Shown one piece after another: positions 49,433-61,194 of a stretch of DNA of 64,000 nt (its first letter is position 1; every line of letters starts with the position of its first letter). The stretch is from Zygnema cylindricum. Taxonomy: Eukaryota; Streptophyta; Zygnematophyceae; Zygnematales; Zygnemataceae. The stretch lies in assembly GCA_037447655.1 (NCBI GenBank), contig JBBHKE010003300.1, positions 1-64,000 on the forward strand. Reading direction: 5' to 3'. The notes under the pieces are model-generated. The model saw only the letters and a list, made by a program, of their open reading frames with translations, was not told the DNA's origin and searched no databases. A program made the position numbers and the translations under genes.

Positions 49433-52400
49433 CCTAACCTTACAAAGAAATCGAAAAAAGAAGAAGTACATTTTGCGTCATCGTCGAACTTAGAGTGTAC
49501 TACATGCTGTCATACTGTGTTTTTCAACCTACGACCACGTCAAGAAACGTCATCTTCAAACTTTATTTTAAAACAAATAGGCGATGTGTTTTAAATTAAA
49601 GTATCACCGCTATCATAAGTTTTCAAAATTTTCAAACGATTTCAAGCGACGAGGAAAGTACACGATTCGTTATGTTTTGTCCGTTTGCGTTCAGTACGAC
49701 GAGGAAAGGTACACAATATCATTACTAATAAAGGGTACATATCCATGTAAACAACAATTTGAAATGTAACTTTGGATTTTAGCAAAGTATCTCTCAGGTA
49801 CTTTTTCACATTGTTCCAATGTCTTAAAACAATATCGTAACTTTGAAATGCGACGGTTGTAGCCATGTGTACAACTTGTGACGATTAAACACGACCACGA
49901 AACTTACAAAAATTGGTGACGTCTACAAAAACAACGACAATTGTAGCCATAAAGTTACTCGTGACATTGTAGATGTTTACGGTTTCGTGCCATTGCGAAG
50001 TCATGCTCACTGGTGACGTCCGCTGTACCAAAACTTTCCGCCAGGGTTTCCCAAATTCTTTTTTATACCTTTTATCACTCATTTCGCTATCAAACGACGA
50101 CTAAATATATATAAAAAATAAGGCTCTTTCATTTCATACCATTATTGTTGTGTTTTATTTCGAGAAAAGGGAGAGAGGAGGGGTAGAGTGAGAAAAGGGG
50201 GGAGAGACGAGCACGGCGCAAACATTTGTAAAGGATGGATGAATGGAATTAGAAATCCGAAACCCCTACATTTTTTTTTCGTACATGATCGTCATTTTTC
50301 TACATACACCAGCGTGACAAGCAAGGGAAGAAAATTGTGTACTCTCCCGCGTGCAAAAAAATCCAAAGACGTGTGACGCATGTGACAACGTTTTCTTGTT
50401 CTTCTCTCGACTATTACTTTTATAAAATCGACTCGCAATTCAATTTATGTAGGAGTTTGAAGATGTGTTTGTATGACGTCGCAAAATGTTGTTTGCTTTC
50501 ACACACTTTTTGTGCGGCATATGATTTTTTCATTGTAGGTCCCATTTTGTGAAAAAAAAAACTTACTTTAACACATGGGCACATTACCTAACATACGTAA
50601 AACGAATCTGGACACGCAATCCTAAAGTGTAGCCCTTTTTGTCCCCGTGTAAGCGTACCTCAACAAACTTACTTTGTACATGAGAAAAATTTATATGTAC
50701 ATAGTTTTGAAGTGTCCTAATGCTGCAAAACGAAATCTTTACTTCAGTTTGTGACAATTATATACGTCGACAATGCCTGTGTAATTGCCAACGTCTATTA
50801 TCTGTGTTTTGCATCGCATTTTTTTGTAACCGCTTGTGACGTTGCATGTCTTTGCGTGGCACTGTAGACGTCCAATCTTCGAGCTCAATCTTCGAGCTCT
50901 ATGGGCGTTCATGGTTGAAGACGATGCCTTCGCCTTTGTATCTCTACGTCCGGTTGCCGTGAAATGACATCGAAGTCTTTAAACCCTTGAAAAATAAATA
51001 AATCATATTGGACACAAAAGGAAAATGAAAAATAATTCATTAATTTTGCCTCGTATCTAAAATCGTATGATACTTTTTAAATTTGTTGACAAGTGCGAAG
51101 ATGTTTTTCTATTGTCGAGCCGTGAGTTATTTCTCTTTTTGTTTTCTTTTACTTACTTATATCCTATTATTTATTTCCATTATATTTTCCGCCATAATTT
51201 TCCTTTTCATTCTCTTTGACCTCTTTCTCCCATTCCTCTCTCTTTTGCCCACCATGCCCTTAATTTTAAGAACATCATGCAATATCCACTCCATGACTTG
51301 ACAAAAATCTTAAACCTAAAACTGAAATAATGAGATTTAAAAAACGAGCATTACACAATAGCGTTGTATGCATGGATATTTTTTTATCAAATAACGTATT
51401 GGAAAATGAGTGGCTTGTCTCACCTATCGATTGGCGGTCATCGATCGATCGTGTGTGCATGGAGAAAAGATGTTTTAATTGGCGAAAAAAAACATTTACA
51501 CAGGGCGATACACGGTCTACCGTCCGTACGTCAATTTTACATCACCCTTTAAAAACTTTTCAGACGTTTGCCGAAGTTCAAACGCCAAATTTTCGAACTG
51601 TACCAGTGAACATTTTTATAATCGTCCCGAAACGAGTCCTTCCTGTCCTCTGATTGTCCGCCCGTTCTGTTTTCTTCGACCAAAATTCATAATCTAAACA
51701 TCGGACGGCTGAATATCAACAGTGAGATCGGAAATTAGTCGTCAAAAAAGTAGATGGTGCGAAACTAACAAAATCCTGCCGTTCCGTGCATACAGTTACA
51801 TTACAGGTTTTCCCGAAAACGGGAAGATTTTGCAAAGGGACAAAGTTTTTGAGACCTCGGGTCGCTGCCGGAAAAAGGAATAAACCCTAAAGAAGCAGAA
51901 ATAAGCAATCTGTACGGAAGGACCACTTGTAGAGTGCTCTAAAGTCTAAATGCAAGATGCGCACGTGGCGCTAACGTATGCAAGCTGCTGAATTGAATGA
52001 TATTAACGACAAAAAGATGGCAGAGTAAATTTTCCGATTTTTTTTGTTTTTGCTCTCCTTTTTGCTTTTTCGTACCTTTCACGTGAATGGCTGCAGTCAG
52101 AATCGCACGCGTGAATTTCGTATACGATTGGTTTAAAAGATGATTTGGGATGGAGAGGACCAGTCAATGGTACGGAAAAAATATATTTACTGACACGGTG
52201 CTGAAAGCATAGAGGTACCAAACGTACGGATTTTCACTTTTTTACGAAAATGCGTTAATTTTTTAAGATTTTGAAGTTTTCGTTAAATTCGTATACTTTT
52301 CATGTACGGACATAATGTACGGACAAAACGTACGAAATTAACAGAAAAAGATTGAAAGTACACCGTAAATCGCTATTAAAGTTAAGAAAACGATACACAT

Positions 52401-52499
52401 TCCCATGTTTTTAGGTTAGCCGCAAAAGTCTGTGTTCACATATTCGACGCCTGAATATGTAAGAACAGGTTAATGCTACTTTCCTTCGTCTTTATGACT
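49433..52499. other. Repeat-rich intergenic block
   Basis: It includes relatives of the Harbinger-like element (about 49440-49750 reversed, and 50640-51000 forward with TATACGTCGACAATGCCTGT), a TCTTCGAGCTC tandem pair near 50876 and many GTAC words. No gene was recognised. Confidence 0.5.
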
Positions 52500-53050
52500 T
52501 GGAATCAAATCTGCGTACGATTTTCTGTGCGACACACTCAATTTCCACTGACCACGCTTTCATCTTACACTTATTTTGTACGTCTGTACAAAATAATTAA
52601 TAGCTTTAGTACGGAATGACACACTACGTACGCTACACTATTTAAAAACAAACATACTCGGCCGTTTTTCGAAATTAGTAACTACGATGTTTAAACAGTA
52701 CAGTACCAATATCTAGGTTCGCTTTTCCATGCGACGCACTCAATTTCTACTGTCGACGCTTTCATCTGACACTTATTTTGTACGTCTGTACAAAATAAAA
52801 ACAAGCTTTAGTACGGACTGGCATATTACGTACGCTACACTATTTTAAAAAAATCGAAATTAGTAACTAACGCTATTGAAACAGTACAGGACCAATAAAT
52901 GAGTACGATTTTTCGTTCGACGCACTCAATTTTCCCCTGTCGACGCAATTACCTGACACATATTTTGTACGTATGTACGAAATAATGAGCAGTTTTAGTA
53001 CGGAGTGACACATTTGGTACATTACACTATCTAAAAATATGCGATGCGAG
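52500..53050. repeat. Three tandem units of about 186-202 bp
   Basis: CACTCAATTT(C/T) recurs at 52535, 52737 and 52923. In each unit it is followed by TTATTTTGTACGTCTGTACA-type sequence and TTTAGTACGGA(A/C/G)TG. The units have diverged unevenly. Confidence 0.8.
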
Positions 53051-53362
53051 GCTACCGCCCGCCGCGAGAAAATCTTTGACAGATATAATAAAAACCCCGT
53101 ACTTTTATGCATGAGCACATACCCTGAATTTTAGTAGTACTTTGGATTAGATGTTTCATATTTTACATTTTATTATGAAGTCAAACTCGGTCAACGCATT
53201 TTTATTTTTTTTGCATTTGTTCTGTGCGCATATATCATTATTTTTTCGACGTTTCATGCGTGCGTTTAAAACGCTTGGTACCTCTATGCTATTTTAGGTT
53301 CTAGAGTCAAAATTTAGTGGCGCTGAATTAATGTTATTAACACTAATAGCGATTCAACGTTG

Positions 53363-53583
53363 TACACCGTGAATCGCTATTACTGTTAATGTTTTTTAAG
53401 CCACTTAAAACATTATTTCTCCGTACACACGTGTCCAATTGTGAATCTGACGGTTGCGATTGAATTGTTGTATTCTCAGCATCCGATTGGCGGTCTCAAA
53501 TTGAAAATCGCACAAGTGTGTACGGAGAAGAGATGTTTTAAGTGGTAAAAAAATTATTAACACTAATAGCGATTCACGGTGTA
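53363..53583. mobile_element. Fold-back MITE family C, 221 bp, well-preserved copy
   Basis: TACACCGTGAATCGCTATTA at the left and its complement at the right begin terminal repeats of roughly 80 bp per arm with a few mismatches, passing through CTCCGTACACAC. TA lies at both outer edges. A truncated third copy begins at about 61063. Confidence 0.85.
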
Positions 53584-53689
53584 GTTTATGGATTATTTCC
53601 CTAGGCTAGTGTATGGTTTTTTGGTGTACTGTAGTTTCGGTCGCTTTGTGGTTTTCTTTTCTTCAAGTCCCTCTGGTTGCTTGAAAAAT

Positions 53690-53754
53690 CCGACCGGAAA
53701 AACCCTAAAAACCCTGAAACCCTGAAAATCCTAACCCTAGGAACCCTAAAAATT
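53690..53754 (+). promoter_or_regulatory. Telo-box-rich leader
   Basis: AACCCTAAAAACCCTGAAAC and CCTAACCCTAGGAACCCTAA immediately precede the start codon at 53755. AAACCCTA motifs are typical of plant promoters and 5' leaders of growth-related and organelle-protein genes. Confidence 0.5.
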
Positions 53755-54258
53755 ATGATGGCGGCTCCTCGCTTGAATTTTCAGTCCCCCTCTTATTTCA
53801 GTCGTTATGAATACAAACCTAAAGGCAAAGATAACTCATCATTTTGTAACATAAAACCTGAGAAGTTATTCGCCTATAGGTCTAAAACATCGTCTACTTT
53901 CAGTGTATTTGATGGAAAAAAGTGCAATTTTAATAACAATGATTGGCATTTTATGAATTTCTCCATGAATGTACAATGTCAAAATGGCTACTTGTCATAT
54001 CCCGAGACTGTTTTAGGAAGAGGAATTGGAGGTATTTTTTTTCCAAGGAGGCTTGTTAAAGCGAATCTAAGTTTAAAAGAGGTCTTAGTTGAGAAAAATA
54101 AGAGGAAGAAGACGATTTCTCATTCATATTCTGAATCCAATACTTCCATTTTAGACAATGATTTTCTCGACACTAATAATCTTTCGATAGGAGAGCAATT
54201 TTCCGTTGAAGGATTCGAAGCCTTCTTGTTGGCACTACAAGACAAAATTTGCGCTGAG
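53755..54258 (+). CDS. First coding exon of a probable organelle-targeted protein; possibly coproporphyrinogen III oxidase-like (partial)
   Basis: A 168-codon open exon runs from ATG at 53755 (MMAAPRLNFQSPS) to a consensus donor at 54259 (GAG/GTAAGC). The first ~120 residues are Ser, Asn, Phe and Lys-rich with few acidic residues, as in long transit peptides. The end, VEGFEAFLLALQDKICAE (151-168), resembles the N-terminal helix of oxygen-dependent coproporphyrinogen III oxidase (family pattern FxxFLxxLQDxICxx in bacteria, FExMIRxAQDxVCxAIE in plants). The next expected motif (D-W-x-R-x-GGGG) was not found anywhere to 64000. The gene is therefore truncated by repeats, or its next exon lies beyond the window. 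The upstream in-frame Met at 53677 was rejected because it lies within the telo-box leader. Confidence 0.45.
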
Positions 54259-56610
54259 GTAAGCAAACCCGCCCATCGCTACTAGAGTTAGTGAATTATA
54301 GGCATTAACACTTCATTAAATTTAAGCAAATTATTAGTGTAAACACTTTATTACATTTAACTTCACTAATTATGTTTTGACACATGGCCCATCATGAACC
54401 ACTTAACTATATATTCCCTGTACCCTTATTAGCATCAATGGCACTGTATTGGTGCCTAAAAATAGTATTAATGACACTGGTTGTTTTTTGCTCAACACTA
54501 ATTTTTCAAAATGTCCAAAACCAGCCACCTCATTCAGATTTGACTTAGAATTAATAACGTTAAATATAAACTCCATGCATAATTACTAGCGCTTACTAGT
54601 TTTAAATTATGTTTTAAATTATGTACACTAAATTATGTTTTGCCACATGGCCTGTGAAGTAGGTTTCTCATTTGTTTTACACATTCTGCAGAATGTACGG
54701 TGTGCTCATTGTTGTTGTTGTGGTTCTTTTTCGGTGCAAGTTATGGGTATATTTTTGTTTTTTTTTTTTTTTTTGTTGGACACATGTTTTCCAAATTTTT
54801 GTCAATAACATATGCCAAAAATATCGCGTATAAGTTCCATAAAATGGATCTGAATTACGGAAAACTGTGAATATAATTGATATTATGGTGATAGTAGAAA
54901 GCTTCAATTTCATCCGTTTTTTATGATATTATTGAGAAAAGTATTTTCTGAACTATTTCAAGTTCAGGCCTGGCTATGTCTACAGATCGTAAATGGATGC
55001 GGTCTTTTACCAAATGCCATGAGCTTCCCTTACTATCCTTACTTGTTTTTTTGTCTTTTTTTTTTAGATCTATTCAAAACATTTTAATTTGTTATTTTAC
55101 GCGGTTTTTGTGATCCAAATTATTATGCCTTAATTATAATTTGAATGAATTAGCTATAATTTGAACGTTGTAGCGGAAATTTGCTGTTTTAGTTATACTT
55201 TTTCGGTACAAATTATATTTAAACACTTAAGTTATAATTTGATTCCCTTAGTTATCTTGTTTTGGTTACATTGTTTTGATACAAATTATATTTGAAAGAC
55301 TTAGTTATTCTTTTAATGCATTAGTTATTATTTGAATGTCTTAATTATAATCATTTATAATGAGAATGTCTTAGTTGAAGTTTGTTGGTCTGATATTGCA
55401 AAGGAGGAATATTGTTAGTTTATTTATTCTTAAGGTTACCCAAACTTGTACATTAAATTACTTACTAAGGTTTGTAGCATTTTGTTACAAAGAATGTCAT
55501 GGCTTTTTTTTTGTTTTATACAAACTATGCTGCCCGTTGCTATTAGCGTTAAACATTTTTCGGGTAATGTCAAAAGGCGTTTGATTTTACGGTCAACTGT
55601 TAGATTTTTTTTGTGGAGGCAAGCAAGTGAAAGGAAACGGTCTAACCTTCCAATTGTGGTGTCACGATGAAAAATCAAAAATGGCGGTCCTGAAAAATGT
55701 TCAACACTAGTAATGTTTACACACAATCAAAAATCGGAAATATATGTGGTGAGAAAAAGTATTTTGACTGCCCTAAAAATGTTCAACACTAATAGTGGTT
55801 ACGCAAACTACACACTGCCTGTCTCTCTTAGTGTCAAACATTTTTCGGGCACTCAAAGTACTTCTTTTCATCACTACTCTTTTCTGATTTTCAACCGTGA
55901 CATCACGATCGAGAGGTGAGATTGACGTCTTTCAATTCCTCCCTTAAAAAACGAAAAAAAGCAAAAAAAAAACAGTTGACGATAAAGTTAAAGACGTGTG
56001 GGTGCCCGAAAAATGCTCAACATTGTTGGTGTTTACACAAATTAGTGTGCTCTGTACTTCTAACTCAAAATGTTACTGAACTTTGTACATAAGTTCTATT
56101 TGAATAATAAGCGATTTGTAACTTTAATTAGTGTTTTCTGATGGTGGAAATGGCACCTTTACCTACTATTCTCAAACTTTTTCACCACAGCCGTATTTTA
56201 TTTGTATAGTGTCTTAGGTGTACTTTTTACTACTTTTTACTAATATACTTTTTACTGTATTATTAGGTATACTTTGTTGCATCAATTTACACCTCTTGTC
56301 ATTATTGGTCTGGACCACATTAGTTTTCTGAGTTTTCTATTTGAAGAAAACGTTTGAAATAATGTCGACAACCATAATTAATAAGAAACAAATACATGTG
56401 TTTAAGCATTTAGTCCCTTTTTTTATGTGCAAAAAGTAATGAGTTACTTGTGCTATGGGAGAATTAAACCACGAGAATTCAAAATATGCCCATTTTACTA
56501 CCTGTTCCCTAATCCCCAATTTTCAATCCTCAATCCCCTTTCCGTAATTCCTGATCCCCAATCTCTCCCCCCCCCCCCCTTGGTCTTCTGTCTCTCCTAT
56601 CTCCCTCTTT
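54259..56610. other. Intron or intergenic, no exon seen
   Basis: It contains repeated TTAGTTAT(A)ATTTGAA(T/C)G words (55130-55370) and several GTTCAACACTA(A/G)TA / TTTTTCGGG(C/T)A words (55540-56030), which look like MITE debris. No HemF-type exon was recognised on the plus strand. Confidence 0.4.
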
Positions 56611-56625
56611 CTTGTAGTCCGTTCA

Positions 56626-56900
56626 TGTATTGTTGGTTCACATATTGTTGGTTCATATATTTCCAGTGCATATATTGTCGGTTTATAAATTGTCGATTCA
56701 TATATTGTCGGTTCGTACTTTGGCGATTCATATCCTGTAGGTTCATATATTGTTGGTTCACATATTGTCGGTTTGTATATTGTCTCTTCATACATTGTCG
56801 GTTCGTACATTTGCAGTTCATATCTTGTAGGTTCATATATTGTTGGTTCACATCTTGTCAGTTCGTACATTGTCGGATCACATATTTTGAGTTCTTGTTC
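56626..56900. repeat. 15-bp minisatellite open in several frames
   Basis: About 18 units of TTCATATATTGTCGG-type sequence. Because 15 is a multiple of 3 and the unit lacks stops in several frames, long pentapeptide-repeat frames appear: RFIYC-like on the plus strand, YEPTI-like and NRQYM-like on the minus strand. They are treated as by-products. Confidence 0.85.
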
Positions 56901-57171
56901 AGCTCGAATATGCGTACTCACGTCTACACACTTTGCAACAACAACCATAGGGTGTTTGCGTTAGGGTCACATACGCATCTGCGTTAGGGTCACATACGCA
57001 TCATAAACTCTTTCAAACTGCAATAGTGAAATAGTGTACGCTACTGACATCTACACATTTTGTGCCGCTTTCATGAATCAACCCCAATTTAAAACAAAAA
57101 AAATGCAATGATATGTTATTACTGCTTGTATATTTCACGACTTAGCAACGTACTTGCATGTAACGTGAATT

Positions 57172-57480
57172 GAAAATCAACAACAATAATAATATATCCC
57201 TCTATTACTAACCATTTTTACGAATTACAATATTTTGTAATCTTTCATTTGATATGTATTTTTAGGCATCAATTGAGTCGGGATGGCACACGCGTACCTT
57301 TTTTTTTTTGCGCTTGCGATGTTAAATCAACAACAATAACAATATATCCCTTGATTAATAACCGTTTCAACCGAATTACTATATTTCGTAATCTTTCATT
57401 TGATATGTATTTTTAGGCATCAATTGAGCCGGGATGGCACACGCGTACCTTTTCTTTTTTTTCTCTTGCGATGTATGTTG
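57172..57480. repeat. Tandem duplication, period 150 bp
   Basis: Two units start CAACAATAA(T/C)AATATATCCC at 57181 and 57331 and include TCTTTCATTTGATATGTATT and GGGATGGCACACGCGTACCT. A third begins (AGGCATCAATTTTG near 57481) and stops. Confidence 0.85.
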
Positions 57481-57984
57481 AGGCATCAATTTTGCACCGA
57501 CCGCACATTGGAACATGAGTCATGGTTGTAAGGGACATCTCGTTTTGGGTCGCGAGGACGTGCAGACACCGCCGCACGAGCACACAGATATCGCCTATTT
57601 AAGGTTTTCAACACGACAGCCAAAAGTCTATAATTTTTAATCGAAAAAACCGATTTTTATTTTGTATTTTTTCTCTTGACACTAAAAATACACTCTTCAT
57701 GGGAACAAAACCATAGGGTGATTTGATCAGCTTACCCATATGAAATTGTACTTCCTCCTATGTTGGTTGACGCATGAACTGAACCGTAATGGCACACCCG
57801 TAGAAATACTTGAGAGCTACAAATATCTAACCTTTTTGGTATTTTTTGGGTTTTGGGGTTTTAATAAAACATATTGACACAACATTACTACAATTTTTGA
57901 TGTTTTTAAAGCGTTCCTAAATAGTCTTCAACTAAATATGCACATGCACCATATGCGCCACTTTCTCTGACCGACCCTACTTTA
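57481..57984. other. Intergenic, no gene seen
   Basis: Nothing recognised beyond partial units of the preceding duplication (GGATGGCACA, about 57430, and AATGGCACACCCGTA, about 57789). Confidence 0.4.
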
Positions 57985-58985
57985 GTACAGGTAACGCGAC
58001 TGCCAGCAGCGTAACATTTTTGCCAACGTCGCCGGCAGCGTAATATTGTGCCAGCGTTGCCGGCAGCGTGACATTAGGCCACGCCGACAGCGTGACATTG
58101 TGCATGCGTCACCGGCAGCGTAACATTGTGCCACGTCGCCGGCTGCGTAATATTGTGCCAGCGTCGCCGGCAGCATGACATTGTGCCACGTCGTCGGCAG
58201 CATAACATTGTGCCAACGTCGCCGGCAACGTGACATTGTGCTAGCGTTGCCGGCAGTGTAACATTGTGCCACGTCGCCAGCAACGTAATATTGTGCCAGC
58301 GTCGCCGGCAACGTGACATTGTGCACATTGACAGCAGTGTAATATTGTGGCAGCGTCGGCGATAACGTCGCATTGTGCACGTCGGCAGCAGCGTAATATT
58401 GTGCCAGCGTCGCCTGCAACGTGACATTGTGCACGTCGCCGGCAGCGTAATATTGTTCCAGCGTCGCCGGTAGCGTGACATTGTGCCACTTCGCCGGTAG
58501 CATAATATTGTGCCATCGTCGTCGGCAGCGTGACATTGTGTCAACGTGGCCTGCAGCGTTACATTGTGCCACGTTGCCGGCAGCGTAATATTGTGCAAAC
58601 ATCGCCGGCAACGTGACATTATGCCAGCGTCACCAGCACCGTAACATTGTGCAAAATCGTCGTCGACAGCGTAATATTGTGCCAGCGTCGCCAGTAGCGT
58701 GACTGTGTGCACGTCGCCGGCAGCATAATATTGGGTCAGCGTCGCCAACAGCGTGACACTGTGCCACGTCGCCGGCAACATAATATTGTACCAGCGTCGC
58801 CAACAGCGTGACATTGTGCACGTCGCCGGCAATGTAATATTGTGCCAGCGTCCCCCGGCAGCGTAATATTGTGCTAGCGTCACCGGCAGCGTGACATTGT
58901 GCCACGTTGCCGGCAGCGTAATATTCTGCAGCGTCGCTGGCAGCGTGATGTTGTGCCAGCGACAAGCTGTAGCGCTACATCGTGC
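57985..58985. repeat. GC-rich minisatellite with alternating 27- and 28-bp units
   Basis: About 1 kb is made of GTCGCCGGCAGCGTGACATT-GTGCCAC (27) alternating with GTCGCCGGCAGCGTAATATT-GTGCCAGC (28), some units shortened. Together they form a ~55-bp higher-order repeat with a GCCGGC palindrome in each unit. Minus-strand frames of 317 and 209 codons (AAGDVAQCHAAGDAG-like) run through it as by-products. Confidence 0.9.
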
Positions 58986-59226
58986 CCGCGGTACGGCCGT
59001 GTGACAGAAAAAAATCGAGACAGACACGGCGCCTATATAAGGTTTTCCCCGAAGGCGAACGCAGTTCCCTTATTTATATACTGATAGTTAAGAATTTTGC
59101 CAGCAAACACTTTTCATTGGGCCTGAGTTCCATCGGGAGGCTCTAGTAATTGTACATACAACATTACTGGTTGTGTTTTGCATACGTGTTCGTCTTTGAC
59201 TCTACCAAGTTAAGATCGGATGCTAA

Positions 59227-60902
59227 GGTATGTCCCCATGAACTTGTAACTTAGCGAACTTACTTTGTATTTTAGCGTGGATTCACCGGACCCGGTTTTC
59301 AACTATCCCGCTCTGTAAGGACGAAATTGTAACTTACGCTTGTGACGGTTGTATACGTCGACAATACCTGTGACGGTTGTCAACGTCTACAATCTGTGGT
59401 CCCACGTTATTTTTTGTAGTGTTGTGTATCGGTAAGGATTTGCCGATAACCGATATGGGCCTTTTTTCAGGGATCTGATAATCGATATATTGGTACGATA
59501 TATCGATATCGGTCTTATCGCCGATAAGTAGCCGATAATATCGGGTACTTATCGGCGATAATGCCGATAACGATAACTATCGGCGATAACTGTACTGGCC
59601 GTACAGATAATTGTACGGCATGTACACTCAACTGTACGTCTTATTCCCTGGACGTGTACAAGCACAGAAAGTACAGTAGCCGCCATGAGATCTGTACGGT
59701 TTTGATACGAATCCAGTAAAAACGATGTATCTTTCACATCCGACGCCATGGCTTTGTCCTTTTATTCATGAGATCCACTGGGACATGCCACGTGTCAACC
59801 TGTCGACTTTTTTGGCATAAGCTGCCGAAAGAGCCATTCCGGGATGCGGGCGCTCACGCTGGCCCGTCCGCTCGTGTTTTCTCATTCTAAGTCGTCCGTT
59901 CGATTCCGGCGGAGCGCAGAATGTTATTTTGCGTCCGTTGTACTTTTGTGTCCGCCGTCCTTTTCCAGTTCCATGTTCACCAGTTTTTTAGTAAAATTAC
60001 GTACGTCGCCGTAAAAGTTTTGTTCAGTTAACCGGCCAAAGTTTATATGCTGCGCTATCCGTAATAAATTGCAGTTAAGCGGTAACGGAACAGATTTTTA
60101 TACGTGGCATGCCACGCTATTTAAAATCAATAAAATAATACAGTATGTTATAAAGTACTAATGTATGCATACTATATATTTTTTAAATTATCGCCGATAT
60201 GGAATTTGTTGGTCCCAGACCGATATATCGGAATCTCTGACCGTTCGATAACCGATAACTATCGGTATCGCTGTTATCGCGATAGTTTTTTACCGATACA
60301 CAACAATAATTTTTTCGAACTGCTTGTGACGTCGTATGTCTTACCGTGACATTGTAGACGTACCGCCATCCAGTCTGTGCCGTTTCACGGTTGAAGACGA
60401 GGCGCTTTGCCTTCGCGACTCCTATCCGGTCGACGTGAAATGACATCGGAATTTGAAGACCCCTACAAAAAAAAGAAATCCATACTGGACGAAAACGGAC
60501 AAATCCAAACAAATTGTGTACTTTTCTTTGTCGTATTTAACGCAAACGGACAAAACATAGCGAATTCTGTACTTTTCTATGTCTTTGGAAATCGTATGAA
60601 AATTTCAAAAATTATGTCACGTGCGAATATATGTTCCTATTTGTTTATATAAAATCCCTAGTTTTAAAACACATCGCGCATGTGTTTTAAAGATAAGGTT
60701 AAAGATGACATTTTTTGTCGTCAAAGAGGGTCGAAAACCACAAGACGACAAATTTTCGTACATCCTAAGTTCGAGGATGACGCAAATTGTACTCTACAAA
60801 TTTGCGATTCCTTCGTACGGTTAGAACTTAGGCAATACGGCGCTAAGTTTTACATGAAAACGACAAAAAAAAACCCTTACTTATGCACATGGGGACATAC
60901 CC
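59227..60902. mobile_element. Harbinger-like element carrying a nested hAT
   Basis: The termini are GGTATGTCCCCATG (59227-59240) and CATGGGGACATACC (to 60901), with TTA or TAA-like flanks. The interior follows 3198-3981 (for example AAATTTGCGATTCCTTCGTA and GGCGCTAAGTTTTACA near the right end) and is split by the insertion 59417-60308. Confidence 0.75.
59417..60308. mobile_element. hAT-type non-autonomous element, 892 bp, nested
   Basis: Terminal repeats: TGTTGTGTATCGGTAA (59420-59435) is perfectly inverted at 60290-60305, and the outer bases read TAG...ATA. Flanks ATTTTTTG (59409-59416) and ATTTTTTC (60309-60316) form an 8-bp target duplication with one mismatch, diagnostic of hAT. The interior is full of CCGATAA/TTATCGG words. 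No transposase. Confidence 0.85.
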
Positions 60903-61194
60903 TTAGATATCGTCAAAGATTTTTCATACCGACCAAAGGTTATGCAATATCTTCATTTGCGTAAAAAGCGTTACGAAATATCTTTCGGCAAGGATTTTTG
61001 GTGGACTTGCGTCCACGTTGTCCGAAGGCATCGGCTTGTGCCACGTGTGAGGATAAAGCTGGTACACCGTGTATCGCTATTAGTGTTAATGATTTTTTCG
61101 CCTAAAAAGCCACTTAGGGTGCGTCTCGATGTACTTCAAACTTAGAGAATTTACTTTGTTTTTAAGTGCAGATCCGGCGGACCCGGATTTCGGG

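Noticed and set aside
53980-54060. GRGIGGIFF in the orphan exon resembles a central motif of coproporphyrinogen oxidase
   Set aside because: In that enzyme the motif lies after the N-terminal helix, while here it comes before. It is treated as coincidence and not used as evidence.
57982-59027. 317- and 209-codon frames with AAGDAGTILRC-type repeats
   Set aside because: They follow the 27/28-bp minisatellite exactly and have no start context or domain.
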